Positions 11,701 to 24,700 of a DNA stretch of 64,000 nucleotides are shown here, piece after piece. The translations under genes and the position numbers were made by a program. Positions within the stretch are counted from its first letter, which is position 1. Each line of letters opens with the position of its first letter. The notes beneath the pieces are model-generated. The model made no database searches. It was not told the origin of the DNA and worked only from the letters and a program-made list of their open reading frames with translations. This stretch comes from Hevea brasiliensis (lineage: Eukaryota; Streptophyta; Magnoliopsida; Malpighiales; Euphorbiaceae), in the NCBI RefSeq assembly GCF_030052815.1, contig NC_079510.1:46652725-46716724 (forward strand), given 5' to 3'.

Positions 11701-13672
11701 TTTACTAAGTTAATTTTTTTATTATGAAAATCAAATAAATTAAATAATAATTAATGAGTTGTTAATTTTTTTAATTATAAATATAATAAATTTCAAAATA
11801 AATAAATGAAGATATTTAAATTTAAAATATAATTTTATTTATTTTTAAAAATATTAAAAAAATAAGATTACCTATAATATTGCTACACTAAAATTTATTG
11901 ATGGACCCAATATGCTATTAAATTAAATGAGGATTGAGAGATTGAGCTCAACCTATCTCTCGATGATGTGTTGTGCTGTTCCCTGTAATAATGGGGTTCA
12001 TTGAATTGGGTTCATGATCAGACATAAAGAAAGAACTCATCATGCTACTCTCCTATTTCTTTCTTCTAATTATTAAAAAAAAAAAAAATTAAAAGAAAAG
12101 TTCTTGCCTTATCTTCCCTTGATACTTAGCTCCGTTTATGCTGTGAAAAGTATTTCTTAATTAAAAATAATTTTTTCTTGCCATTATATTATGGTCCTCG
12201 TAGTGGCAATCGCAATTATTATTCAACCTTATCTGATTCGATTTAAATTTAATTAATTTATTTTTAATTTTAATATATTATATGGACCAGATAGGAACAT
12301 TTTCTCATAACTCATATGCATAATAATATATTATTTTTTATTAAAAATAATATATATATATATATATTTATATATTTAAATATTATAATTTAATAAAAAA
12401 TATAAATATATTATTAAAATCATATTTAAAATTTATATTTTTAACTTATAATTTTTTTTAATAAATAAATTTATATTATATAACAATAAATTAAAATAAA
12501 GGAAAAGTCCCATAGAGTAATCCACATTGCCTTGCCCCCTAACAAGTAAGTCCACGCCTTGATCTCAAACTCTTATGAGGTCGAGAAGGGGGAAGCTATC
12601 CCCAATTCACCTTACTGCCATTCCTACCTTAATGAGAGACTCTTCTTCTCTTTAATTTTTTTTTTTCTCTATTTCTCTCTCTCCCTCCTTATTCATTTCT
12701 TTTGGGTGTATACCGATGAGTATTCTTACCAGTATTTACTTCCTCCTTATTCATATTTTATGAGGTGTATTTTTTTTAAAATAGAAAATTAAAATTTAAA
12801 AATTATCAAATTAATATAATTTATGAAAAGACCATAAAGTTAAACATTAAACATAAACCGTTGAAGAGTGGAGTGTGCTTCTCCTTGATAGGCTAAATTA
12901 AGTGCTCTATCACTCTTCAAATCAATAAAATTATTATTTTTTATAAAAGTTATTTATGTTGGATTTTTTATTTTTGCAAAATATAGTAACTTAATATTCA
13001 TATTTGAAATTTGTATCTAAAAATGAAATATATTTTCTCTAAAACTTAGGGTCACATTTTGTTAAAGAATAACAAAAAATAAATGATTAAAGACAAAATT
13101 AAATAAATTTAAAGTATATTCTAAAATTTAATTATAAAGAAATTAATTATTTCTATAATTAATATTAAATGTCAAAATAAAAAATATTTGTCCAAAATTT
13201 AACTAAATAATATTAAAATTATTTTTAGATTATGAGCCTAAAAATTTAAATTTCAGTCAAAATTTTACATTTACTTTTTTAAATTTGTAAAAAAGAAATA
13301 AATATATAGAAAATAATATAAAATATTTATTCATTAATATATACCAAGGGTCATAAGCACACTTTATTTTTTTTTATATTCAGCCTAAAAAATTTTTAAA
13401 TAATTTTTTTTCAAATACATTGAAAAATATTTTCTAACTAATATTTTTTTCAAAAATTAGCAGAAAATAATTCCATTTTTCATAAAAAGAAAGTTCCTCA
13501 AAATATATTTCAAAAATAAATTATTTTCCGTCAAAAGACGGATCAAGCTTAACTCATTTGGTTCTTGCTAGTTGCTACATGCATATCCTTAAAGATGACG
13601 TGTTAAAGGTGAGTGAAAGACTTGGAAAATTTTAATTAGTTTTATCCCAAATTATTTATCTAATTATTGTGG
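8798..13672. other. AT-rich intergenic spacer, no gene seen
   Basis: Nearly 4.9 kb of strongly AT-rich sequence with long A and T runs, (TTA)n near 9399-9416 and a short (TA)n near 12351-12367. The small open frames at 9217-9471 and 12559-12792 have low-complexity Phe/Leu-rich products and no recognisable domain. I see no RNA gene or recognisable transposon ends here; old degraded elements are possible. Confidence 0.6.
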
Positions 13673-13680
13673 CTATATAA
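13673..13680 (+). promoter_or_regulatory. TATA box of the 2OG oxygenase gene
   Basis: CTATATAA lies 58 bases upstream of the ATG at 13738, a normal TATA-to-start distance for a plant gene with a short leader. A TGACG motif (13596) and CATGCA motifs (near 13578 and 13682) lie close by; their use is not shown by sequence alone. Confidence 0.6.
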
Positions 13681-13737
13681 GCATGCAGCTCCAATCAAAT
13701 GGTGCTATAGCTGCACACTAATCTTTCTAAGCTAAAT

Positions 13738-15679
13738 ATGGCATCTCCTACTGCTACCGTTGACAACTTCCCCCCTGCGGTCAGTGTTCAGGAGCTCATC
13801 AAACAGCCTTTCGTCTCAGTCCCTCAAAGCTATGTTCAATCTGATCAAGGAATCTTCAAGCCTGCAGATTGCTTTCCATCAGTTCCCACTATTGACTTGA
13901 AACTCCTGCTTTCAGAGGAAACTGCAGCTTTGGAGCTTGAAAAGTTGCACTCTACTTGCAAAGAATGGGGCCTTTTCCAGGTTTTTTCTTTTTTCCAAGT
14001 TTATCTTCTTCCATGTTTTTCTCAATTTTATCTTTCTTTTTCCTGGTTTTTAATTTCTTTCATCAGTTGTTAGAGCTTCAAGTAGTTGTATATATATTTG
14101 ATTTCAAGAATCCAATAATCCAGAGAGGAAAGCGCCTAGAGTTTTCGTAAATGATTAACATAAGATTTTGGATAAACTTCCTTCCTTCCATGTTTATTTG
14201 TTAATTTTATTAAAAAATTTCTGTATGATTTTAATAAGGAGGAGTGCAAATACAGCCAATATAGAATAATATTAATCTAACTGCTGTGAGATACACATGG
14301 GTTTAAACAGTTGGTGAATCATGGAGTTAGCTCTTCATTGCTGGAAAATATGAGGAACGAGATTGAAGAATTTTATAATCTTCCATTAGAGGAGAAAATG
14401 AAATACAAGATAAGGCAAGGTGATGTTGAAGGGTATGGAACAGTGGCCACAATAGGACGAACTTTTGATTGGGGTGATAGGTTCTACATGATAACCAACC
14501 CTATCCATAGGAGAAAGCCTCACCTTCTCCCAGAGCTCCCTTCATCTCTGAGGTCTTCTCTCTTTGACCTTTTCCTTTCTCTTAATAAAAAATAATAATT
14601 ATTTTATTTAATTATCAACTAATTTTGTGTTCTGCAAACAGAAATAACTTGGAAAGTTATATACTCGAACTGCAAAAACTATCCATGAAGCTTGTTGGGT
14701 TTGTGGCAAAAGCTTTGAAGATAGACAGAAAGGAGATGGAGGAGATGTTCGATGATGGGATGCAATCTGTGAGGATGACATATTATCCTCCATGTCCACA
14801 ACCAGAGCTAGTTCTTGGCATTTTTCCTCATTCAGATGCAACTGGCATCACAATCCTCAATCAGATTAATGGGGTGGATGGTCTTCAGATTAAAAAGGAT
14901 GGGGTTTGGATCCCTGTGAGCTTCCTCGAAGGTTCTCTTGTAGTAAATGTGGGAGACATACTTGAGGTTTGTCATATTTAATTTTCGTCTTCAACTTTCT
15001 CTCTTGCCCTGAAAGAAAACACTAATTATTATGCTATAAAAAATAAATAAATTATTAGTCATGTATAAAAAATTAATTTTGACAAAAAAAAAAGACACGT
15101 GATATATTGAATCTAGTCTGTGTATTAATTTTTTTTTAATAGAAACTAGAAACCCTAGCTAAATGTCAGCTTCATAGTTTATTTTGTTGGTTTAATTTCC
15201 TTTTCCAAAATAATTTAAAATAATAATAGTTGCACCTATAATGCAATGACATATACCTATTAATATTCCTAACATTTTCTAACAATGATCTAATCAATTA
15301 TTTTTTTGAAAGATCTTTAGGGATTGTGCATATCTTGAAATAAATTTTCATATATATTTATATTTATGATATTAATGTGGACATACCCATTTATTTATTT
15401 ATTTTTGGTTTTTTAAAGATTTTGAGCAATGGACTCTACCATAGCATCGAGCACAGGGCAGCAGTGAATTCAGAGAAAGAAAGGATTTCTATTGCATTTT
15501 TCGTCAACCCCAAATTTGAGGCAGAGGTTGGGCCTGCAGCTAGTCTGATTAACCCTCAAAACCCACCATTATTTCGAAGAATTGGGATGGAAAAATATGT
15601 CAAAGATTTCTTCTCTCGTAAGCTCAATGGGAAATCATACTTGGAGCATATGAAAGTTCAGATTGAGGATGGCAATTAG
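13738..15679 (+). CDS. SRG1-like 2-oxoglutarate/Fe(II)-dependent dioxygenase, four exons
   Basis: Exons 13738-13980, 14311-14552, 14642-14966 and 15419-15679 join in frame through GT/AG junctions to a 356-residue protein, the usual length for the SRG1/codeine O-demethylase/norcoclaurine-synthase-like group. The N-terminal DIOX_N region includes WGLFQLVNHGV across the first junction. The double-stranded beta-helix core has the iron ligands His225 and Asp227 (FPHSDATG) and His282 (SIEHRA), and the 2-oxoglutarate-binding Arg292-x-Ser294 (RISIAFF). YYPPCPQPELVLG precedes the HxD motif, as in the family. The gene is intact. It should be a cytosolic enzyme that oxidises a small molecule using 2-oxoglutarate and O2; the substrate cannot be read from sequence, because this family spans alkaloid, flavonoid and hormone metabolism. 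A TATA box is at 13673. Confidence 0.95.
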
Positions 15680-16257
15680 CTATTTATCTATCCATATCAA
15701 TTAATGTTATACATGTAATCTCCATCTATGATGAGATGATAATATATATTACACATAAAAAAAAAGAAAAAAAAAAACTATACCCATCGTATATATATGA
15801 AGCATGTGCAATGAAAAATAAATTAGTCCCAGGATTATGGTCTCTGTGCTTATTAAAAAAAATGTATTATGGTTTGTGTAATATATATCTTTTCAATGTA
15901 TAAAAGATATTTATAGAAATAAAAATGAAGTATTTATTATAAAAGAGTATATTTTATTTCATATTTAGCTCAATCTACCATGAATTTCAAGTATAAACAT
16001 ATCCATGTATATAATAGATGAATATTATTATCTATTTTATATTTTGAGTTTATAATAAATTAAGTTTAAATAAAAAAATTTCTATATATTAAGCCATGCC
16101 TATATAAGATGAATCTCTCTTGAATGTCAATGAAATTAAGGCTAGACATCATATAGTTTGGGGTATATATGATCGTTCGATCATTCATCTCTTTGTTTTA
16201 ATTCTTTTTAAAGTTGTAGAAATGTATCATATGAAAACTGGAAATAACTCTTGAAAA
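15680..16257. other. 3' flank and spacer of the oxygenase gene
   Basis: AT-rich sequence with an A-rich tract at 15756-15777 that may mark the polyadenylation region of the preceding gene. No other gene or recognisable element is visible. Confidence 0.5.
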
Positions 16258-16265
16258 AAATATAT

Positions 16266-16307
<42 letters not shown>

Positions 16308-16415
16308 CTAGTTATGAGTTGCATATATAGGTGTGCAATTGTGACTATACTGAATAGATATAGATGTGTTCAGTATAGTCACAATTGCACACCTATATAT
16401 GCAACTCATAACTAG

Positions 16416-16468
<53 letters not shown>
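16258..16468. repeat. Perfect 54-bp inverted repeat flanked by (TA)n
   Basis: The arm 16301-16354 (from ATAAAAGCTAGTTATGAG to GTGACTATACTGAA) is repeated as an exact reverse complement at 16369-16422, with a 14-base loop (16355-16368). Both outer sides run into (TA)n, 16260-16300 and 16422-16467, so the base-paired stem could extend to about 95 bp. I found no mismatch within the 54-bp arms. It could be a very small fold-back transposon inserted at TA, or a hairpin-RNA locus; the sequence alone does not decide. Confidence 0.9.
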
Positions 16469-16470
<2 letters not shown>

Positions 16471-16742
16471 GCATTGGTATCATGTGTCAAAATAAGGAAT
16501 ATAAATTCAAGATATAATCAATGAAGACTCGAAAGGGCCATGCCTGCATGATTAATGTCTTGTCCCCTTACTTTTCTCCTCTTCAATATTACTACGTATA
16601 TTAAAGCATGTGGATTGTCCAATTAATTTAAATTGTTTGTCGACTCTATTAATCAATTATCAATTTATAGGGTACAACTCATCTTAATTGGCATTCATTT
16701 TTAATAGATCTTCACCATATTCAATTCCTGTTACAAGATAAA

Positions 16743-16931
16743 ATACATTAGATTAGAGGATAAAAATAAAAGAAATTGTAGGTCTAAACTGATTTGGAGG
16801 AGAGTAGTACAACATAACCTACAAGTATTACACATTTCTGAGAATTTAATCCAAAATTGTTTAGAGTGAAAAAAGATAATCCATATAGTTGACCCCAAAT
16901 TTTTGAAATAAAAACTTGGTTGAGTTGAGTT
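16743..16931 (+). mobile_element. RTE-type LINE 3'-end fragment
   Basis: This stretch is homologous to the 3' end of the longer LINE at 22971-24893 (minus) and to 58083-58447 (plus). Shared landmarks are TAGGTCTAAACTGATTTGG, TACACATTTCTGAGAATTTA, GACCCCAAATTTTTGAA and a TTGAGTTGAGT tail. The short tandem TTGAG tail instead of poly(A) is typical of RTE-clade LINEs. It is 5'-truncated and encodes nothing intact. Confidence 0.85.
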
Positions 16932-17247
16932 TATGCATCTTATATATATACGTACACGTATATAATTCTTTGATTTTTTTTATTAATTAATAAAAAAAGT
17001 ATATATATTAAAATAAAATATAAATATTTTTCTTTATTTTTTTAAAAAGTTTTAACTGTTTTAACCTTTAATCTCTCATACTATGAGGTGATCATTGGAC
17101 TACTAAACAATGGCATATAACTAGATAGATTTACACATAAATTTCTTGATATAATGTGCTTATTTGGAATTTATTGAATGAGTAGTCTAATAATTGCTTT
17201 TTTTAAAAAAAAAAAAAGAAAAATAAAGAGTATTCTAATAATTGAAT

Positions 17248-17296
<49 letters not shown>

Positions 17297-18241
17297 TTTT
17301 AAAACTTTTAAAAGAATTTAATCTTTTATATTATAAAGCAAATACTCGATTACTAAATTACTGTTTAAAATAAAATATACCCAAATTTATTAAATAGGGT
17401 GTAATTGACACATTTAGAAGCTATTGACTAAGTAACCTAATTGAATGTTTATCTCATAATACAAGAAGTTGAAATATTTAAATATTGACAATTTTATTTC
17501 TTATAAAAATTTTAAAAATAATTTAAAAAAAATAGTTAGTTGAATAAGTTGGTCATCAATGAAGTTTGATACGAAATAAAATTTCGTTGGTCATACACTT
17601 CTTTCAATGAGATATTGGCCATGTCTCAGCCTAACAAAATAGAATCTATCCCTTGTTAATGATATCTATCAGTACACTCAATAATACTTTAATTTTAAAT
17701 ATAAATGAACATTAAAAAAATGAATAAATATGTTGCCCAAATATTGATAATTATATAATTTAATATATCCTCAATATTAGGGGGAAAAATTAAATAAATA
17801 GAGTGAAGCCAACCACTTAATTGATTAATTGATTAACTAATCAATTAATTAATTTCCATCTCCTTTAAATTAAAAAAAAAATATAAGAATATTAAAAATC
17901 AATGTTTGTTGCATATATACCTAAACAACAGTTGGCATGGAAAGTAAGAAATTAAATAGATAACATATAATTTATTTATTTATTTATTTATCAGGGTATC
18001 ATTTTATATTCATTTTATGATTGCACATAAAATTAATTTCTTTAAAATTTGTGATTACTCTTTTTAATAATGTTTTTTCTAAGAATCGAACATGAATTCT
18101 CCAGCAATAGTTATGTAAAATTTTCATACACTAAAAAAAAAAGTTTTGCTTATAAAATAAATATGGAGCAATCTAATGATGGATTAAAAAAAGAAGAATA
18201 GGTTACTCTTTGTCATATGGTGAGCCCATTGGGTATACCAT
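16932..18241. other. AT-rich spacer with (TA)n microsatellite
   Basis: No gene is visible. A (TA)n run lies at 17251-17294, and (TTTA)n near 17970-17992. The sequence is otherwise low-complexity AT-rich DNA up to the eIF4E promoter. Confidence 0.55.
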
Positions 18242-18349
18242 TTGGGCTTTCAGCCCATATGTCACACCCACAAATTTCGATTTAGGGTTATAATTGTACC
18301 CGATCCAACTCTACGATCTGGATCTCTCTCTCTCTCTCTCTCTCTCTCC
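18242..18349 (+). promoter_or_regulatory. eIF4E promoter and leader: site II motifs, telo-box, (CT)n
   Basis: TGGGCTTTCAGCCCA (18242-18256) contains two facing TGGGCY/RGCCCA site II elements, with another GAGCCCATT at 18222. TTTAGGGTTA (18281-18290) resembles an inverted telo-box (AAACCCTAA). A (CT)n tract runs 18322-18348, about 65 bases before the start codon. Site II plus telo-box combinations are known from plant ribosomal-protein and translation genes active in dividing cells, which suits an eIF4E gene. The assignment rests on motifs only. Confidence 0.6.
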
Positions 18350-18413
18350 ATAACCTACCATAACAAACCAAGAGTAAGGAGAAGCAGCTGCAGCAGAGAA
18401 AATTAACGCAAAA

Positions 18414-21056
18414 ATGGCGGCGGAAGAGCCATTGAAATCAACTACAGGAGAAACACTGAATCCAAACCTTAATCCTAACCCTAGCGCACAAGATGACGTT
18501 AACGGTGATGAGCTGGAAGAAGGGGAGATCGTGGATGATGAGGAATCGTCGGCTAAGAAATCGAGCGCTGTAACCTACCAGCCGCACCCTCTCGAGCATC
18601 AATGGACATTTTGGTTTGATAACCCTTCTGCTAAGTCTAAGCAAGCCGCCTGGGGAAGCTCTATGCGCTCTATCTATACTTTTGCTACTGTTGAGGACTT
18701 TTGGAGGTCAGAGATCTTATTCTCTTCTTTTGCTATTTTTGTTTCTATTTCTGGCTTTGATTTTTTTGCTCGGTCGATGATAAAATTGATGGAAACGAAA
18801 GGGATTTGAGATTCCAATATTTTGGTTTTTTCGTTGAGGAAATAGAAATCTGGTGAATTTGCTTTTTTTTTTTTTTCCTTAAAAAAAAGTTATAGATATC
18901 TGATCCTTGGTGCGAAGGGAGGTTATGGAATGCCTTTGAGAAAAAGAAATGAGAGAAAAGAATTGAGATTCGTGTTTCCTTGGAAATGATAATCTGAATT
19001 CAGTGAGAAATTGCAAAATTGGTGAACGGGAAATGATTTTTGGTAGCATTTTTAGTTCATTATTTTTCTTCGATGTCAATTACGTGGCTGATAGGACTTT
19101 GGTGGAATTTTTGGATATATTATCATAGAGGTGTTATAATTGCTATTCTTGATTTTCTTGAATGATATATAGTTTGCACTTGTGCATTGACCTCATTAAG
19201 AAATATTTATCTCCAAATATTAGGGGGATGTTCAAGAGCTCTGATTTTTAAACTGCTTTAATATGGTAGCCAATTGTTGGAAGCTTTCTTTTGTTTCCAT
19301 TGTATTATCTTAGAGGCTCTTTTTCTTAGTGTAAATGGGGGTAATTTAGTTAGGTATTTGTTCAAAGGGATTAAAATTTCCTGTTTGATGTAGTATTTTT
19401 CAAGACTGATGGGTGTTAAGTGATACCAATAAGTAAACAGTGTGTACTTGTGTTTGCTAATTTTGGATTTGTGGAAGCCCGGTTATTGAATTAACCAAGT
19501 GCTGTGATCGTTAACTTGTACTTTAATTGGCTGGATATTGCTTGCATCCAATTTTAAGCCCGTCTCAATGTCTGTATGTTTCATAGAATAATTGGATAAA
19601 TTTTTGAATTATATGATCAAAATCTACTGTTAAAGAGTGAACTGTATGTGTGTACCTATGCACATGGGGAGAACGCATTTAATTAACATTACCTTATCTT
19701 GTGTTGAGGACTAGGAATCTAAACATGGATAATTCTTTTGAAGTTGGATCTTCATTCTCATCATGATCATTACATCTCCCCTTTGGGAGGACACACGCGC
19801 GCGGGCTCGCCATCTGCGTAATTTTAATCATGCATATAAAATTCAAATTTAGAGGAATTCATTGGAAAAAATTTCTTATCATTGTATTTTGCTTCTTTGT
19901 TGTCATAAAGTTATATGATTATTCTTCTAAAGCTTTTATGATATCACTTTAATATTTCCATATTAAGACAGAAAATAAATATCTATTCATTTTGTATAAG
20001 TGATTTATCTTATTACAACATACATTGGACAAAACTAGAATCTAATAAACTGCCAAGGAGAGGAAACTGTTAACTCTGGCTAACGGTTTTCTAATATCTA
20101 TCAGTTTAGTTTGTTATTCAAATATGAGATTTCACCTGCTATCTTTTACTTACTCTTGGTATGGAAATCATTCTGATAAGTTAAGGCATGAAATTTATCT
20201 TGTATTTAGCATTTACAATAATATCCATCATCCAAGCAAGCTGGTTGGGGGCGCTGACTTTTACTGTTTCAAACATAAAATTGAGCCAAAATGGGAGGAC
20301 CCTGTTTGTGCTAATGGAGGGAAGTGGACTGTAACTTTTAGTGGTAGAGGGAAATCTGACACCAGTTGGTTGTATACGGTATGTTTCTATATTGTTATGA
20401 GTTATTAAATAACAGTAACTGTTATATGGTGGGTCTTCTTATTTTCTTTACTTTCTTTTATTAGTTGCTGGCTATGATTGGAGAACAGTTTGATCATGGA
20501 GATGAAATCTGTGGAGCAGTTGTCAATGTCAGAACGAAGCAGGAAAAGATAGCTCTTTGGACCAAGAATGCTTCAAATGAAGCTGCTCAGGTAACTGCTT
20601 GCATTTTTTATGGCGGGGAAAAAATTAATGCTTGTCCAAATCTGCTTAGACCCGTTTGGTTATATTCTTGTGGAACTCGTACAGAACTGTCAATTCTGTT
20701 GTTTGTTCTGGATACTCTGTTAAAAAGTAGAACCTGATGTCTTTTACCAATACAATAGTTGATCATTCACACTTGTTATCAGTAATTTTACAGATTGGAT
20801 AAAGTCTGACATTAACTATCTCTTTGCAGCTAAGCATTGGAAAACAATGGAAGGAATTTCTTGACTACAATGATACTATTGGGTTTATATTCCATGTGAG
20901 AGTTCTATTATTTTGTTATTTTTTAAACCATGTATTTGATGAAGTATTTAATTGTTTCACACCAAGTGGAGAAACATGAGATTGTGTGCTGATCTGCTGT
21001 TTCAGGAGGATGCAAAGAAGCTTGACAGAAATGCCAAGAATCGATACACAATATGA
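18414..21056 (+). CDS. eIF4E: Translation initiation factor eIF4E, five exons
   Basis: Exons 18414-18706, 20210-20378, 20465-20590, 20830-20895 and 21006-21056 join in frame to a 234-residue protein, full length for plant eIF4E. The N-terminus has the plant-typical acidic [11 protein letters not shown] stretch. The core follows with [12 protein letters not shown], Trp80 and Trp126-Glu127 (the cap-sandwich tryptophans and the Glu that contacts 7-methylguanine), and Trp97 in the eIF4G-binding surface. Cys131 and Cys170 lie about where wheat eIF4E has its described disulfide pair. The C-terminus AKNRYTI is standard. It binds the mRNA cap in the cytoplasm and recruits eIF4G to form eIF4F. Plant eIF4E genes are also well known as host factors for potyviruses. 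Intron 1 is about 1.5 kb and contains a short CG-rich patch near 19793. All splice phases agree, so the gene looks intact. The neighbouring GTE12-type gene converges on it. Confidence 0.97.
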
Positions 21057-21763
21057 GTTGTACAGAGCATAGGAAAATGCTTTCATGATGCGAAGGGTGG
21101 CCTGAATGCCTTATAAGAAGCCAACATCTGTGACAGCTTAAATCTTTAGAACATATTGCGAATGGTTTTTTTTTTTTTTTTTTAAGCCTTTTGCTGGAGG
21201 ATTTTTACTTGGATATGTAATACTGATTTCATTGAAATCCATTTTTTAAGAGCTTTTTGTCCCATCTTTTAATCCAAGCAAAATTTGGTAGGCAGGAATG
21301 AAGGAGAGTGATCAACTTTAGGTTAGCATAACCAATGCATGCGACCTTTTTTCTTATGACAATATTAATTTCATTCAAAAGAGCAAATAAATGACTAATC
21401 CGACAGAAAATACGCCAGCAGAGGAGGCCAATGTGCTTTCTTTCCGGTATTAATATTACACAATTAAATGGAAATACATTATACAGGATAAAGACTATGA
21501 AAGGCGTCAGTACAACGCTTTCTTCTTTTTCTTGGCTAACATCAAGCAACGAAAAGAGTATCAAAGTTAAAAGATTCAACTATTTTATATTCATCCTCCT
21601 ATAAACACTACCATTGATTACAAAGCCAACCCCAACTCGTTCCTACAAAAATACATTCATTTACAAATAATGTTTCTCTTGTGCTCCTCACTGCCAACCT
21701 ATTAACAGACAGAAAGGGAAAAAATAAAATAGAATTTCTCATTAACAGTCAATGGTCAAATAT
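21057..21763. other. Convergent 3' regions of eIF4E and the GTE12-type gene
   Basis: The stop codons of the two genes are about 700 bp apart and both transcripts end here. A T-run at 21167-21184 and mixed sequence follow the eIF4E stop. Convergent transcripts may overlap, but poly(A) sites cannot be fixed from sequence. The minus-strand frame 21229-21579 has no recognisable domain. Confidence 0.55.
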
Positions 21764-24700
21764 TCATGGAAATATTTCTCCTTCCTCTTCCTCCCCATTT
21801 AATACCATTTCATCCTCATCCCAAATATCATCCTTTATAAACAAACCCAACCGCTCCAGTGGGCTCCTCGAGTAAGCTCCAATGCGAAAATTATATGATA
21901 GGGAACCCCCACTAAGTATCTCAAGTTCTTTTAGAATCTCCAGGTTCTGCTCAATGTTGACAGTTTTTCCCATCTGGATGGAGGTCCATAAAAACAAAGG
22001 CGGCAAACATTGTTCAAGACTACCATGTATAAAGCTATTAAACGAAGCTGAACCTAAATATTGACAGGACAATTGCTAAAAGGCAAACCTTCTGCAATGC
22101 AACTCGAGCTGCTTCTCTTTCTTTCTCCCTATGTATTTTCAATTCCAGTTCTTCCCTCTTTTGTGAGGCAGCTTCAGCAGCTCTCATTTGGGCTTCAATC
22201 GAAGCCTTCTCTGTATGGTTATAAATCAAAATCATCAAGCTAGCACCCAAGACAGATGCTCACATTTTACATAAAACATGACTGATACGAAAAGGGGAAA
22301 AGCTTAAACCATAAAATTTGACAGTCTGTAAACGTCCATGAAATTACGACCATCTAATAATTGCAAAGATTTGAACAACCAGTAAGAACTATTCTGCCTG
22401 GAACAACAAAAATATGCACAACTGCAAGTATCCAAATCATACCTAAAAAGAAACATGGTAATTTTTGCGCAAATTTTATTAATTCAAGGAAACAATTTGT
22501 TGTTAATGCCAAATTACTGAAATACAAGGTAATTAGAATTTCCTCTCCAGATAGCAAAAAGATAATTTGTTGAATAAAATGCTATGTGAATGTGATCATT
22601 CCACACATCCATATTTTCAATAATTTTAGATTCAAAACCAATGCTACAGATCTTTACAAAGTCAAATGTCATTGACTGTTGATTCACTCCATATGGAAGT
22701 GCTCTAAATTATAGCATTTAACTGCTTACCTCAACTTGCATTAGGTCCAATTCCAAGGTCAACCAAAATAACCTCTAGAACATGAAAATGAATAGAAAAG
22801 TAATGATAACATACACATCATCTAGTAGTATTAACTTACACTTGATGGTATGCATACAAAATTGCACATAGCTCGTAAGAGACTCCTTTATCCTTGAGCA
22901 TTTCATCAACATATCTTAAATACTCAGGATATCAAGCCTTTTCAATAAAAATTTGACGTCTCAACAATTACAGCTCAACTCAACTCAACAAGCCTTTATC
23001 TCAAAAATTTGGGATCAGCTATATGGATTCGCTTTCTCCACTCTGAACGATTTTGGATTAAATCCTCAGAAATGTGTAATGCTTCTAGGTCATGTTGTAC
23101 TACTCTCCTCCAAGTCAATTTAGGTCTACCCCTTTTTTTCTTTCTATCCTCTAACCTAATGTGTTCTACTTGTCTAACTAGAGTCTCCATATGTCTATGC
23201 TTCACATGACCAAACAACCTCAATTTCCCTTCTCTCAACTTATTTTTAATTGGCAACACTCCTACTTTTTCTCTAATACTCTCATTACGGACTTTATCTA
23301 ATCTAGTATGGCCACTCATCCACCTTAACATTCTCATCTTTGCAACTCTTATCTTAGATGCATACGACTCTTTCAGTGCCTAACACTCACTACCATATAA
23401 CATAGCCGGTCGTATGGCTGTACGGTAAAATTTTCCTTTCAATTTATTGGGAATCTTACAATCACATAAAACTCCCACAGCCCGTCTCCGCTTCAACCAT
23501 CCGGCTTTAATACTATGACTAACATCCTCCTCACATCCCCCATCTACTTGAAGGACTAAGCCTAGATATTTAAAGTGATTACTTTGGGACAGTACCACTC
23601 CATTCAAACCAACTCCTTCCCTATCACCAGTTTGGCCTTCACTGAACTTGCAATGCATATATTCTGTCTTCGTTCTACTTAACTTAAAACCCTTTGACTC
23701 TAGAGTACTTCTCCAAAGTTATAGCTTTCTATTGACTCATTCTCGTATCTCATCTATTAGAACAATATCATTCGCAAATATCATGCACCAAGGAATACTC
23801 TCTTGTATATGTTTCGTCAGTTCATCTAAAACTAATGTAAAAAGATAAGGGCTTATAGCTGATCCTTGGTGTAATTCAATTGAAATTGAAAAATTTCTTG
23901 TGTCCCCTCCCACTGTGCGCACAATAGTAGCTGCTCCTTCATACATATCTTTCAATACTTGTATGTATCTAATAGATACCATCTTTTATTCTAACACATT
24001 CCATAAGATCTCTCTTGGAACACTATCATAAGCCTTCTCCAAATCAATAAAAACCATGTGTAGATCTTTCTTCACATCTCTATATTTCTCCATCAAGCTC
24101 CTAATGAGAAAGATCGCTTCCATAGTTGAACGACCGGGCATGAAACCAAATTGATTGAGAGAGATAGAAGTATCATGACGTAGTCGATGCTCCACAACTC
24201 TCTCCCACAACTTCATAGTATGGCTCATGAGTTTAATTCCCCTATAGTTTGAGCAACTCTGTATGTCTCCCTTATTTTTAAAAATAGGTACTAAAATACT
24301 CTTCCTCATTTTCTTTGAGTTTAGAATCTTATTAAATAATTTAGTTAACCATGCCACTCCCATATCTCCCAAATACTTCCACACTTCAATTGGTATTTCA
24401 TCGAGTCCACAGGCTTTACCCGCTTTCATTCTCTTAGGTGCTTCCTTTACTTCTAAAGATTTAATCCTTCTAATATAATTCACATTCTTTTCTACTGTTC
24501 TATAATCTATATTCACGCTATTACCATTTTGACTATTATTAAAGAGATCATTAAAATAATTTCTCCATTTTTCTTTAATGTCCTCATCTTTCACCAACAA
24601 TTTTCCTTCTTTATCCTTAATGCACCTAACTTGATTGAGATCTTGACATTTCCTTTCTCTCCTCCTTGCTAATCTATAAATATATTTTCCTCCTTCTTTA

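Noticed and set aside
12559..12792. A 77-residue open frame upstream of the oxygenase gene.
   Set aside because: It lies over a CT/T-rich stretch and shows no recognisable domain.
19788..19810. A CG-rich patch in eIF4E intron 1 as a regulatory CpG island or Z-DNA site.
   Set aside because: It is only about 20 bases long and no supporting context is visible.
21229..21579. A 116-residue minus-strand frame between eIF4E and the GTE12-type gene.
   Set aside because: It lies in the converging 3' regions, has no domain, and is hydrophobic low-information sequence.
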